The notes: generated by a model from the letters alone, not told the origin. A stretch of DNA of 64,000 nucleotides from Panagrolaimus kolymaensis (GCA_028622995.1 JAJQJQ010000032.1:2666001-2730000); one strand, 5' to 3'. Numbered from the stretch's first letter, positions 1-13,260 are shown. Numbers and translations: made by a program.

Positions 1-3000
1 TAATAATGAATATTTAAAACAAAAAATCCATATCTCCAATTCAAGCTCTAATTCAAAACGAGTTTCATTAATGTCTTACCTCAAAGCTTGATACATGTGT
101 TCGATAGGTCAGGAAATCAAAATTTTTGAATTGCGGCAATTTTTTTTATTTTCTAATTAATTTTTATTTATTTTTTTAACCCTATTAATGTATTTCGCTT
201 TTAACTGGATGCCTCGAATCACGAGATATGAATCCACGAAGATTCATAATCAATAACATAGGTATTTTATGTTCAGAGCCACATAGCTCGATTTGAGCCT
301 TATCTTTCACTAAAGAAATGCCGATCGACTTTTGTAGATTTATATGTGATTTATCACTTGTGATAAACAAAATTTTTTTAAAGCTTCATTACTTTTGTGT
401 TTGGAATTTATTTTCCTTTATCAAAGCATTTTTTGATTTAATTGTAATTTTTGAATGCTTCCAAATCGTCACCATAGGATCGAATTTGAAAAATATCATT
501 GAAAATGGATGTAAAAATGTATGAAAAATGATATTAATAAAGCACATTTTCTCTGGAATTTTTTTTCTTATTCAAAAAGTTTTAAATTCGATTATGGTAT
601 ATCATGTGTCCATAATAAAAATAATTTTTGGTTGAAGGTCATAATTGGTATGCGATTCAAAATCCTCTTGGCATTAATTTTTAAAAATCATAAGAAAAAT
701 ATCTGGATCAAAAAATTCATATGCTTTAGTGAGCTCCATAATTCAAAACAAGTTTCACTAATTTCTAAGCTTGATACATGTGTTCTTATTTTGCAGCCAT
801 TTTTGGAATGTCTTTTATTTGATTGTATTTTTTGACAAAAAAACAAAGAAAAAGATTAAAAAATAAGATCTGCTGAAGGGGAAAAAATTATTTGTTTCAT
901 AATTAAAATTTTTGATTAAGTTATCATCTAAATGCTTGATACATGTGTTCAACGAAAAAAGTTCATCGATTGAGGTACTTCCCGTGCATGCGATTCAAAA
1001 TCCCGTTGAGAATAATTTTAATATATTTAATAATGAATATTTAAAACAAAAAATCCATATCTCCAATTCAAGCTCTAATTCAAAACGAGTTTCATTAATG
1101 TCTTACCTCAAAGCTTGATACATGTGTTCTTATTTTGCAGCCATTTTTGGAATGTCTTTTATTTGATTGTATTTTTTGACAAAAAAACAAAGAAAAAGAT
1201 TAAAAAAAAAGATCTGCTGAAGGGGAAAAAATTATATGTTTCATAATTAAAATTTTTGATTAAGGTATCATCTAAATGCTTGATACATGTGTTCAACGAA
1301 AAAAGTTCATCGATTGAGGTACTTCCCGTGCATGCGATTCAAAATCCCGTTGAGAATAATTTTAATATATTTAATAATGAATATTTAAAACAAAAAATCC
1401 ATATCTCCAATTCAAGCTCTAATTCAAAACGAGTTTCATTAATGTCTTACCTCAAAGCTTGATACATGTGTTCGATAGGTCAGGAAATCAAAATTTTTGA
1501 ATTGCGGCAATTTTTTTTATTTTCTAATTAATTTTTATTTATTTTTTTAACCCTATTAATGTATTTCGCTTTTAACTGGATGCCTCGAATCACGAGATAT
1601 GAATCCACGAAGATTCATAATCAATAACATAGGTATTTTATGTTCAGAGCCACATAGCTCGATTTGAGCCTTATCTTTCACTAAAGAAATGCCGATCGAC
1701 TTTTGTAGATTTATATGTGATTTATCACTTGTGATAAACAAAATTTTTTTAAAGCTTCATTACTTTTGTGTTTGGAATTTATTTTCCTTTATCAAAGCAT
1801 TTTTTGCTTTAATTGTAATTTTTGAATGCTTCCAAATCGTCACCATAGGATCGAATTTGAAAAATATCATTGAAAATGGATGTAAAAATGTATGAAAAAT
1901 GATATTAATAAAGCACATTTTCTCTGGAATTTTTTTTCTTATTCAAAAAGTTTTAAATTCGATTATGGTATATCATGTGTCCATAATAAAAATAATTTTT
2001 GGTTGAAGGTCATAATTGGTATGCGATTCAAAATCCTCTTGGCATTAATTTTTAAAAATCATAAGAAAAATATCTGGATCAAAAAATTCATATGCTTTAG
2101 TGAGCTCCATAATTCAAAACAAGTTTCACTAATTTCTAAGCTTGATACATGTGTTCTTATTTTGCAGCCATTTTTGGAATGTCTTTTATTTAATTGTATT
2201 TTTTGACAAAAAAACAAAGAAAAAGATTAAAAAATAAGATCTGCTGAAGGGGAAAAAATTATTTGTTTCATAATTAAAATTTTTGATTAAGGTATCATCT
2301 AAATGCTTGATACATGTGTTCAACGAAAAAAGTTAATCGATTGAGGTACTTCCCGTGCATGCGATTCAAAATCCCGTTGAGAATAATTTTAATATATTTA
2401 ATAATGAATATTTAAAACAAAAAATCCATATCTCCAATTCAAGCCATAATTCAAAACAAGTTTCACTAATTTCTAAGCTTGATACATGTGTTCTTATTTT
2501 GCAGCCATTTTTGGAATGTCTTTTATTTGATTGTATTTTTTGACAAAAAAACAAAGAAAAAGATTAAAAAATAAGATCTGCTGAAGGGGAAAAAATTATA
2601 TGTTTCATAATTAAAATTTTTGATTAAGGTATCATCTAAATGCTTGATACATGTGTTCAACGAAAAAAGTTCATCGATTGAGGTACTTCCCGTGCATGCG
2701 ATTCAAAATCCCGTTGAGAATAATTTTAATATATTTAATAATGAATATTTAAAACAAAAAATCCATATCTCCAATTCAAGCTCTAATTCAAAACGAGTTT
2801 CATTAATGTCTTACCTCAAAGCTTGATACATGTGTTCGATAGGTCAGGAAATCAAAATTTTTGAATTGCGGCAATTTTTTTTATTTTCTAATTAATTTTT
2901 ATTTATTTTTTTAACCCTATTAATGTATTTCGCTTTTAACTGGATGCCTCGAATCACGAGATATGAATCCACGAAGATTCATAATCAATAACATAGGTAT

Positions 3001-5355
3001 TTTATGTTCAGAGCCACATAGCTCGATTTGAGCCTTATCTTTCACTAAAGAAATGCCGATCGACTTTTGTAGATTTATATGTGATTTATCACTTGTGATA
3101 AACAAAATTTTTTTAAAGCTTCATTACTTTTGTGTTTGGAATTTATTTTCCTTTATCAAAGCATTTTTTGATTTAATTGTAATTTTTGAATGCTTCCAAA
3201 TCGTCACCATAGGATCGAATTTGAAAAATATCATTGAAAATGGATGTAAAAATGTATGAAAAATGATATTAATAAAGCACATTTTCTCTGGAATTTTTTT
3301 TCTTATTCAAAAAGTTTTAAATTCGATTATGGTATATCATGTGTCCATAATAAAAATAATTTTTGGTTGAAGGTCATAATTGGTATGCGATTCAAAATCC
3401 TCTTGGCATTAATTTTTAAAAATCATAAGAAAAATATCTGGATCAAAAAATTCATATGCTTTAGTGAGCTCCATAATTCAAAACAAGTTTCACTAATTTC
3501 TAAGCTTGATACATGTGTTCTTATTTTGCAGCCATTTTTGGAATGTCTTTTATTTGATTGTATTTTTTGACAAAAAAACAAAGAAAAAGATTAAAAAATA
3601 AGATCTGCTGAAGGGGAAAAAATTATATGTTTCATAATTAAAATTTTTGATTAAGGTATCATCTAAATGCTTGATACATGTGTTCAACGAAAAAAGTTCA
3701 TCGATTGAGGTACTTCCCGTGCATGCGATTCAAAATCCCGTTGAGAATAATTTTAATATATTTAATAATGAATATTTAAAACAAAAAATCCATATCTCCA
3801 ATTCAAGCTCTAATTCAAAACGAGTTTCATTAATGTCTTACCTCAAAGCTTGATACATGTGTTCTTATTTTGCAGCCATTTTTGGAATGTCTTTTATTTG
3901 ATTGTATTTTTTGACAAAAAAACAAAGAAAAAGATTAAAAAATAAGATCTGCTGAAGGGGAAAAAATTATATGTTTCATAATTAAAATTTTTGATTAAGG
4001 TATCATCTAAATGCTTGATACATGTGTTCAACGAAAAAAGTTCATCGATTGAGGTACTTCCCGTGCATGCGATTCAAAATCCCGTTGAGAATAATTTTAA
4101 TATATTTAATAATGAATATTTAAAACAAAAAATCCATATCTCCAATTCAAGCTCTAATTCAAAACGAGTTTCATTAATGTCTTACCTCAAAGCTTGATAC
4201 ATGTGTTCGATAGGTCAGGAAATCAAAATTTTTGAATTGCGGCAATTTTTTTTATTTTCTAATTAATTTTTATTTATTTTTTTAACCCTATTAATGTATT
4301 TCGCTTTTAACTGGATGCCTCGAATCACGAGATATGAATCCACGAAGATTCATAATCAATAACATAGGTATTTTATGTTCAGAGCCACATAGCTCGATTT
4401 GAGCCTTATCTTTCACTAAAGAAATGCCGATCGACTTTTGTAGATTTATATGTGATTTATCACTTGTGATAAACAAAATTTTTTTAAAGCTTCATTACTT
4501 TTGTGTTTGGAATTTATTTTCCTTTATCAAAGCATTTTTTGATTTAATTGTAATTTTTGAATGCTTCCAAATCGTCACCATAGGATCGAATTTGAAAAAT
4601 ATCATTGAAAATGGATGTAAAAATGTATGAAAAATGATATTAATAAAGCACATTTTCTCTGGAATTTTTTTTCTTATTCAAAAAGTTTTAAATTCGATTA
4701 TGGTATATCATGTGTCCATAATAAAAATAATTTTTGGTTGAAGGTCATAATTGGTATGCGATTCAAAATCCTCTTGGCATTAATTTTTAAAAATCATAAG
4801 AAAAATATCTGGATCAAAAAATTCATATGCTTTAGTGAGCTCCATAATTCAAAACAAGTTTCACTAATTTCTAAGCTTGATACATGTGTTCTTATTTTGC
4901 AGCCATTTTTGGAATGTCTTTTATTTGATTGTATTTTTTGACAAAAAAACAAAGAAAAAGATTAAAAAATAAGATCTGCTGAAGGGGAAAAAATTATTTG
5001 TTTCATAATTAAAATTTTTGATTAAGGTATCATCTAAATGCTTGATACATGTGTTCAACGAAAAAAGTTAATCGATTGAGGTACTTCCCGTGCATGCGAT
5101 TCAAAATCCCGTTGAGAATAATTTTAATATATTTAATAATGAATATTTAAAACAAAAAATCCATATCTCCAATTCAAGCCATAATTCAAAACAAGTTTCA
5201 CTAATTTCTAAGCTTGATACATGTGTTCTTATTTTGCAGCCATTTTTGGAATGTCTTTTATTTGATTGTATTTTTTGACAAAAAAAACAAAGAAAAAGAT
5301 TAAAAAATAAGATCTGCTGAAGGGGAAAAAATTATTTGTTTCATAATTAAAATTT
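1..5355. repeat. Higher-order repeat part of the satellite (1364/1371-bp period)
   Basis: Long (1027) and short (344 or 337) monomers alternate strictly: 344, 1027, 337, 1027, 344, 1027, 338. This gives super-periods of 1371, 1364 and 1371 bp, seen also in markers at 185, 1556, 2920 and 4291. Copies differ by only a few substitutions, for example one t/g change near 1807 and one near 2191. Confidence 0.9.
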
Positions 5356-8300
5356 TTGATTAAGGTATCATCTAAATGCTTGATACATGTGTTCAACGAA
5401 AAAAGTTCATCGATTGAGGTACTTCCCGTGCATGCGATTCAAAATCCCGTTGAGAATAATTTTAATATATTTAATAATGAATATTTAAAACAAAAAATCC
5501 ATATCTCCAATTCAAGCCCTAATTCAAAACAAGTTTCACTAATTTCTAAGCTTGATACATGTGTTCTTATTTTGCAGCCATTTTTGGAATGTCTTTTATT
5601 TGATTGTATTTTTTGACAAAAAAACAAAGAAAAAGATTAAAAAATAAGATCTGCTGAAGGGGAAAAAATTATTTGTTTCATAATTAAAATTTTTGATTAA
5701 GGTATCATCTAAATGCTTGATACATGTGTTCAACGAAAAAAATTCATCGATTGAGGTACTTCCCGTGCATGCGATTCAAAATCCCGTTGAGAATAATTTT
5801 AATATATTTAATAATGAATATTTAAAACAAAAAATCCATATCTCCAATTCAAGCCCTAATTCAAAACAAGTTTCACTAATTTCTAAGCTTGATACATGTG
5901 TTCTTATTTTGCAGCCATTTTTGGAATGTCTTTTATTTGATTGTATTTTTTGACAAAAAAACAAAGAAAAAGATTAAAAAATAAGATCTGCTGAAGGGGA
6001 AAAAATTATTTGTTTCATAATTAAAATTTTTGATTAAGGTATCATCTAAATGCTTGATACATGTGTTCAACGAAAAAAATTCATCGATTGAGGTACTTCC
6101 CGTGCATGCGATTCAAAATCCCGTTGAGAATAATTTTAATATATTTAATAATGAATATTTAAAACAAAAAATCCATATCTCCAATTCAAGCCCTAATTCA
6201 AAACAAGTTTCACTAATTTCTAAGCTTGATACATGTGTTCTTATTTTGCAGCCATTTTTGGAATGTCTTTTATTTGATTGTATTTTTTGACAAAAAAACA
6301 AAGAAAAAGATTAAAAAATAAGATCTGCTGAAGGGGAAAAAATTATTTGTTTCATAATTAAAATTTTTGATTAAGGTATGATCTAAATGCTTGATACATG
6401 TGTTCAACGAAAAAAATTCATCGATTGAGGTACTTCCCGTGCATGCGATTCAAAATCCCGTTGAGAATAATTTTAATATATTTAATAATGAATATTTAAA
6501 ACAAAAAATCCATATCTCCAATTCAAGCCCTAATTCAAAACAAGTTTCACTAATTTCTAAGCTTGATACATGTGTTCTTATTTTGCAGCCATTTTTGGAA
6601 TGTCTTTTATTTGATTGTATTTTTTGACAAAAAAACAAAGAAAAAGATTAAAAAATAAGATCTGCTGAAGGGGAAAAAATTATTTGTTTCATAATTAAAA
6701 TTTTTGATTAAGGTATCATCTAAATGCTTGATACATGTGTTCAACGAAAAAAGTTCATCGATTGAGGTACTTCCCGTGCATGCGATTCAAAATCCCGTTG
6801 AGAATAATTTTAATATATTTAATAATGAATATTTAAAACAAAAAATCCATATCTCCAATTCAAGCCCTAATTCAAAAAAAGTTTCACTAATTTCTAAGCT
6901 TGATACATGTGTTCTTATTTTGCAGCCATTTTTGGAATGTCTTTTATTTGATTGTATTTTTTGACAAAAAAACAAAGAAAAAGATTAAAAAATAAGATCT
7001 GCTGAAGGGGAAAAAATTATTTGTTTCATAATTAAAATTTTTGATTAAGTTATCATCTAAATGCTTGATACATGTGTTCAACGAAAAAAGTTCATCGATT
7101 GAGGTACTTCCCGTGCATGCGATTCAAAATCCCGTTGAGAATAATTTTAATATATTTAATAATGAATATTTAAAACAAAAAATCCATATCTCCAATTCAA
7201 GCCCTAATTCAAAACAAGTTTCACTAATTTCTAAGCTTGATACATGTGTTCTTATTTTGCAGCCATTTTTGGAATGTCTTTTATTTGATTGTATTTTTTG
7301 ACAAAAAAACAAAGAAAAAGATTAAAAAATAAGATCTGCTGAAGGGGAAAAAATTATTTGTTTCATAATTAAAATTTTTGATTAAGGTATCATCTAAATG
7401 CTTGATACATGTGTTCAACGAAAAAAATTCATCGATTGAGGTACTTCCCGTGCATGCGATTCAAAATCCCGTTGAGAATAATTTTAATATATTTAATAAT
7501 GAATATTTAAAACAAAAAATCCATATCTCCAATTCAAGCCCTAATTCAAAACAAGTTTCACTAATTTCTAAGCTTGATACATGTGTTCTTATTTTGCAGC
7601 CATTTTTGGAATGTCTTTTATTTGATTGTATTTTTTGACAAAAAAACAAAGAAAAAGATTAAAAAATAAGATCTGCTGAAGGGGAAAAAATTATTTGTTT
7701 CATAATTAAAATTTTTGATTAAGTTATCATCTAAATGCTTGATACATGTGTTCAACGAAAAAAATTCATCGATTGAGGTACTTCCCGTGCATGCGATTCA
7801 AAATCCCGTTGAGAATAATTTTAATATATTTAATAATGAATATTTAAAACAAAAAATCCATATCTCCAATTCAAGCCCTAATTCAAAACAAGTTTCACTA
7901 ATTTCTAAGCTTGATACATGTGTTCTTATTTTGCAGCCATTTTTGGAATGTCTTTTATTTGATTGTATTTTTTGACAAAAAAACAAAGAAAAAGATTAAA
8001 AAATAAGATCTGCTGAAGGGGAAAAAATTATTTGTTTCATAATTAAAATTTTTGATTAAGGTATCATCTAAATGCTTGATACATGTGTTCAACGAAAAAA
8101 GTTCATCGATTGAGGTACTTCCCGTGCATGCTATTCAAAATCCCGTTGAGAATAATTTTAATATATTTAATAATGAATATTTAAAACAAAAAATCCATAT
8201 CTCCAATTCAAGCCCTAATTCAAAAAAAGTTTCACTAATTTCTAAGCTTGATACATGTGTTCTTATTTTGCAGCCATTTTTGGAATGTCTTTTATTTGAT

Positions 8301-8725
8301 TGTATTTTTTGACAAAAAAACAAAGAAAAAGATTAAAAAATAAGATCTGCTGAAGGGGAAAAAATTATTTGTTTCATAATTAAAATTTTTGATTAAGGTA
8401 TGATCTAAATGCTTGATACATGTGTTCAACGAAAAAAGTTCATCGATTGAGGTACTTCCCGTGCATGCTATTCAAAATCCCGTTGAGAATAATTTTAATA
8501 TATTTAATAATGAATATTTAAAACAAAAAATCCATATCTCCAATTCAAGCCCTAATTCAAAAAAAGTTTCACTAATTTCTAAGCTTGATACATGTGTTCT
8601 TATTTTGCAGCCATTTTTGGAATGTCTTTTATTTGATTGTATTTTTTGACAAAAAAACAAAGAAAAAGATTAAAAAATAAGATCTGCTGAAGGGGAAAAA
8701 ATTATTTGTTTCATAATTAAAATTT
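5356..8725. repeat. Homogeneous 337-bp monomer run (10 copies)
   Basis: Ten consecutive monomers of exactly 337 bp lack the 690-bp insert. Variants segregate between copies: gttcatcg versus attcatcg, caaaacaag versus caaaaaaag, gtatcatc versus gtatgatc, catgcgatt versus catgctatt. The patchwork indicates unequal exchange or gene conversion inside the array. A 337-bp monomer at 8726 with a 344-type right part follows. Confidence 0.9.
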
Positions 8726-10132
8726 TTTATTAAGGTATGATCTAAATGCTTGATACATGTGTTCAACGAAAAAAATTCATCGATTGAGGTACTTCCCGTG
8801 CATGCGATTCAAAATCCCGTTGAGAATAATTTTAATATATTTAATAATGAATATTTAAAACAAAAAATCCATATCTCCAATTCAAGCCCTAATTCAAAAC
8901 GAGTTTCATTAATGTCTTGCCTCAAAGCTTGATACATGTGTTCTTATTTTGCAGCCATTTTTGGAATGTCTTTTATTTGATTGTATTTTTTGACAAAAAA
9001 ACAAAGAAAAAGATTAAAAAATAAGATCTGCTGAAGGGGAAAAAATTATTTGTTTCATAATTAAAATTTTTGATTAAGGTATGATCTAAATGCTTGATAC
9101 ATGTGTTCAACGAAAAAAGTTCATCGATTGAGGTACTTCCCGTGCATGCTATTCAAAATCCCGTTGAGAATAATTTTAATATATTTAATAATGAATATTT
9201 AAAACAAAAAATCCATATCTCCAATTCAAGCCCTAATTCAAAAAAAGTTTCACTAATTTCTAAGCTTGATACATGTGTTCTTATTTTGCAGCCATTTTTG
9301 GAATGTCTTTTATTTGATTGTATTTTTTGACAAAAAAACAAAGAAAAAGATTAAAAAATAAGATCTGCTGAAGGGGAAAAAATTATTTGTTTCATAATTA
9401 AAATTTTTTATTAAGGTATGATCTAAATGCTTGATACATGTGTTCAACGAAAAAAATTCATCGATTGAGGTACTTCCCGTGCATGCGATTCAAAATCCCG
9501 TTGAGAATAATTTTAATATATTTAATAATGAATATTTAAAACAAAAAATCCATATCTCCAATTCAAGCCCTAATTCAAAACGAGTTTCATTAATGTCTTG
9601 CCTCAAAGCTTGATACATGTGTTCGATAGGTCAGGAAATCAAAATTTTTGAATTGCGGCAATTTTTTTTATTTTCTAATTAATTTTTATTTATTTTTTTA
9701 ACCCTATTAATGTATTTCGTTTTTAACTGGATGCCTCGAATCACGAGATATGAATCCACGAAGATTCATAATCAATAACATAGGTATTTTATGTTCAGAG
9801 CCACATAGCTCGATTTGAACCTTATCTTTCACTAAAGAAATGCCGATCGACTTTTGTAGATTTATATGTGATTTATCACTTGTGATAAACAAAATTTTTT
9901 TAAAGCTTCATTACTTTTGTGTTTGGAATTTATTTTCCTTTATCAAAGCATTTTTTGATTTAATTGTAATTTTTGAATGCTTCCAAATCGTCACCATAGG
10001 ATCGAATTTGAAAAATATCATTGAAAATGGATGTAAAAATGTATGAAAAATGATATTAATAAAGCACATTTTCTCTGGAATTTTTTTTCTTATTCAAAAA
10101 GTTTTAAATTCGATTATGGTATTTCATGTGTC

Positions 10133-10834
10133 TTTCTCTTAAAAATGCATTCTGTTAACCTAACCTTCAAAATTTCATTGATAAGCGACGACTATATTAA
10201 AAAAATCAATAAAAATTATGTTTATCAACACAAGTAGAAAAAATTCCATCATTTTCATTGAATAATAAAAGTCTTTATACTTGCTATTCATTCATTTTTC
10301 TTTACAATTAAAAAATCAAACTTTATTATGTATGTACTTTGATTTTAGCGGTATTGTAATCAAACCAATTGAAAATCTCCAAATAATAATAAAAAAAAGA
10401 TTAAATAAATTTATGGATGGAAAAATTAGCAAATGAAACCCCTCGAGACACTATTATGCGGGCTGCAAATCTTTAAAAATCATAGCTTCTTTTGTTTCTT
10501 TTTCATAATATATCTATTCAATTTTTTCGAGGGCACATATAGCTTTCTGAACAATCAATAATACAGTAAAAAGAAAAAATGCAAATGTTCTTTTTATTGT
10601 ATGACTTATTTTTAGACTAAAAAGTACATAAGCTACACCTAAAACTTATAATTTATTAATGCAAGAAAAGTTAAAACTCAAAAGTGACGCATAAAATTTA
10701 AAATAAGGTAAAGTTGCTATAGGCAACCAACAATAAAAAAAAGTTGCCACTTATTTACTTTAATTTTGTTTATTTAGTTTTTTATTTTTATATTTATTTT
10801 TGTTTTCTCATTTTAGAGTTTTTTCTATTATAAA
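10133..10834. other. AT-rich intergenic stretch
   Basis: No open frame, RNA gene or repeat that I can support lies between the end of the satellite and the PH-domain gene. Confidence 0.6.
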
Positions 10835-11646
10835 ATGTGTGAAGATGAAATAAACTTTAGTTGTTAGTTTTCATTTTTCTCTTGCTTACAAAAATAATTA
10901 TTTCTATTTAGCAGCAATTGTAACTGAACCAATTGAAGAACCTCTAATAGTGAAAGAAGGGCCAATAAAGATTTGGGAAAATAGAAAATTAAGAAAAAGT
11001 CAATGGAAAGATTGTCACGCAATTTTATATTCTGATTCTACTTTTGAATGGTATGGCAAAAAAGTAAGTTTTTAGTAATCTTTGCAAAACAAAAATACCA
11101 TCTAGAATTATAAATAATTTTCGTGCTTAGACAAAATATTTTTTATTTTGTTTTTTTAAAGTTTCACTGTAATTTTTTTAGGGAGATGCAATACCAATAA
11201 AATCGATATTACTCAAAAATATGATTAAATTTATTTGTGTTGGAGAACTCGCTCGAGCTATTCCAACAATAATTCCACCCGAAGTGCCTTTGCAATGCTC
11301 TGATTTACATCGAATTGCTATTGGAGAAGCTTCATCTGAGCCACATTGGTTTTTATTTGATTCTGATACTCACATTGATGAATGGTTTAAGGAATTTATT
11401 AAAACCCTTCCAAATCCTGATGCAGCGAAAGGCGATGGATCTGGAGGAATAGCATTAAAAGAGAAAAATGAAAAATGTACAAAACAATGTGAATTTAGTG
11501 GAGTTACATTTGCTACAGTCACCGTTGGTGAAATTGTGCTAAAATATGGATTTGGAATTTATTTTTATGGATTAAAAAAAGGTGCAACGATATGGCTCAA
11601 AGTTGGAACAAGTGGAAAGCGATGGAGAACTTGGGATCAGGGCTGA
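10835..11646 (+). CDS. PH-domain protein, three exons, stop codon lies in a MITE
   Basis: The proposed exons are 10835-10862, 10912-11063 and 11182-11646, giving 214 residues. The GT..TTTAG and GTAAG..TTTTTTAG introns keep frame (phases 1 and 0). The protein opens with a basic strand pair (GPIKIW, then KLRKSQWKDCHAILYSD), followed by strands and a C-terminal helix with the invariant-type Trp (HIDEWFKEFIKTL). This is the layout of a pleckstrin-homology domain (about residues 20-130), which binds phosphoinositides or protein partners at membranes. A second, shorter beta-rich stretch (about residues 150-212) was not recognised. The last codons (Gln, Gly, stop) come from a 205-bp transposon. Without it the frame would read Asp-Pro-stop, so the insertion changes only the final residue(s). 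The first exon is short and its donor (GTTAGT) is imperfect, so the N-terminus is the weakest part. Confidence 0.7.
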
Positions 11647-11842
11647 GCGGAAATGACTAATCCTAAACGGAACGGAAACGGAAACGGAACTGAGGCAGTT
11701 CCGTAAGAGCGGAAACGGAAACGGAACTCCAAAAACCACGGAATTCCGCGGAAAACGGAAACGGAACGGAAATTTTCCGGAACCCAAAAAACCACGGAAT
11801 TCCGCGGAAAACGGAAACGGAACGGAATTCCGCTCACCCCTG
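11638..11842. mobile_element. hAT-type MITE, 205 bp
   Basis: The element is bounded by an exact 8-bp target duplication, CTTGGGAT (11630-11637 and 11843-11850). Its 15-bp terminal inverted repeats match at 14 of 15 positions (CAGGGCTGAGCGGAA and the complement of TTCCGCTCACCCCTG). An 8-bp duplication with CAGGG termini is the signature of the hAT superfamily. The interior is a degenerate CGGAAACGGAACGGA repeat with no coding capacity, so it is non-autonomous. It is inserted at the 3' end of the PH-domain coding region. Confidence 0.9.
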
Positions 11843-11850
11843 CTTGGGAT

Positions 11851-12690
11851 CCATGATTACATTTTATTTTTTTTGTTTGATAAAAATTAGTTGAATAAAT
11901 TGTCAAAAACGAAAAAATAAAGCGTTGGTTAGCATCAAAAAATATGAAAAACAAAAGACTTCTACGTTAAAAAAAAATTTAAATTATGTATGCATTTTTG
12001 GATAAACCCCAAAAATGCTAATCCAAAAATTAAAATTATGACACAATTATAAAAAATTGTTCATAGAATTTCCTAATACCTTTAAGATACTTGGTAAAAA
12101 CCAAAAACAAATAACTTTTTTGACTATTATCTTTCATTATGGAAAGAGAAAAGTGGACGCGGTAATGTAGAAAAATATGTTTGCAGCTGTCTCTCGTTAT
12201 CTTGCTTTTCAATATTTCTTTTTTGCTCTTTTTCTTACACCAAGCTTGACCATCCAAAAAAATAACGCACTTTTTTAATGGACAATTTTTGATTTCTCTA
12301 ATGCCTCTTTTATTCTTTCACTCTCTCATAGACAAAGAAAATAGCACCCGACCACGTATTTCGTTGATTTTTTCTTTCAAATAAATAAATCTACAAAAGA
12401 TTATTTCTTTGGTTTAATTACCCAAAGTTTGAGGTAATAATTAAATTCCAGCTCTTTTATTAGTGGCTTTGGAAAAATTAAAATAAATTTTGGAACGTTT
12501 TGCTTTTTTTTAAAGCAAAACAAATATACATTTTTATTATAATTTAAAATATAAAAAGAGTTAAAAATATTATTAAGCGAGTTAAAGCTGAATTGCAAAT
12601 TAAAAATTATATAGAGTTTGATTATCGCCGAAGCTAAAGGCCACAATAAAATTATCTTAATTTTGTTGTAAATGAATATTTAAAAAAATA
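11851..12690. other. Intergenic stretch
   Basis: It holds the 3' flank of the PH-domain gene, with AATAAA-type signals near 11894 and 11911. Nothing else is supportable. Confidence 0.6.
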
Positions 12691-13260
12691 TTAAATAATG
12701 AAAATTTTTAAATAGAAAACATTCTTTTTCTTATCAACATGCTCTTCCATATCAAAATTTTCGATGCTTGAATAAAATTGATGAGCAAAATTTGAGCTAT
12801 TATAATTAATTGAATCAAATATTTGATTATCCATTTTCTCAAACTTTTTTAAAATGTTTTTGCATGGTATTGGATGAGAATAAATTTTTTCTTCATTTAA
12901 TTTTAAGAACTTTCCATAATAAAACATCCTAAATTGTTTTCCAGTTACTTGATTGAAAAGTTCAGAAGTGACACTAAAGCTTTTTTTACAATTTTTACAA
13001 GTGAAATCAATTTGCACACAATCATGTTCAAATTTTTTGATGCCGCCATTAACGACGGAAGAAGAAACTCCAAAAGATACTACAGCCACAGCATTTTTTA
13101 ACGCAGATGCTAAATTTCGATTAAAATCATTTGACATTGGAACTGTGAGCCATGAAATCTTATTTGCGTACCAATTAAGAATATCACATTTACATTCTTT
13201 GCCCCAAATTGCTTGAGCATGAAATTGAGCATCATCGGATTTTGTCTTTGATTTTGACAT
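12691..13260 (-). CDS. Uncharacterised 189-residue Cys-containing protein
   Basis: A single open frame starts at an ATG. I do not recognise the family. The N-terminal third holds a CKCDILNWY segment and a small-residue run (SALKNAVAVVSFGVSS). The middle holds CVQIDFTCKNCKKSF, whose CxxC pair could form half of a zinc site with an upstream Cys or His. The C-terminal 60 residues are polar. There is no signal peptide or membrane segment. It is alone on its strand, with 0.7 kb of gene-free DNA before the first SCKYF copy. Composition fits a real gene more than chance, since mixed hydrophobic and charged segments run for 570 bp in AT-rich DNA. A frame extended by a missed intron at the C-terminus is possible. 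Confidence 0.55.
   Translation of the reverse strand: MSKSKTKSDDAQFHAQAIWGKECKCDILNWYANKISWLTVPMSNDFNRNLASALKNAVAVVSFGVSSSVVNGGIKKFEHDCVQIDFTCKNCKKSFSVTSELFNQVTGKQFRMFYYGKFLKLNEEKIYSHPIPCKNILKKFEKMDNQIFDSINYNSSNFAHQFYSSIENFDMEEHVDKKKNVFYLKIFII

Larger units (their letters stand above)
1..10132. repeat. Complex satellite array (337/344-bp and 1027-bp monomers)
   Basis: Nearly identical AT-rich units run from the left window edge, so the array continues outside, to 10132. There the sequence leaves the repeat in mid-unit. A marker (tttgattaag) recurs at 912, 1256, 2283, 2620, 3647, 3991, 5018, 5356, then every 337 bp to 8726, then 9070 and 9407. Spacings are 337, 344 or 1027 bp. The 1027-bp form is a short monomer carrying about 690 extra bases between two copies of a short direct repeat (aagcttgatacatgtgttc). 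Short open frames on both strands mostly start at non-ATG codons and only reflect homogenised low-stop sequence. This is non-coding satellite. Confidence 0.95.

Noticed and set aside
185..9613. Dozens of 60-104-codon frames in the satellite, some repeated identically
   Set aside because: They follow the 337/1027-bp period on both strands, mostly start at TTG or GTG, and have no splice or family evidence. Identity reflects repeat homogenisation.
1..10132. Possible CRISPR-like repeat arrangement
   Set aside because: The units are long, contiguous and without unique spacers, and the DNA is eukaryotic. It is satellite DNA.
11572..11954. Minus-strand frames with Phe-Arg-Phe repeats across the PH gene's 3' end
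   Set aside because: They are generated by the CGGAAACGGAA repeats of the MITE.
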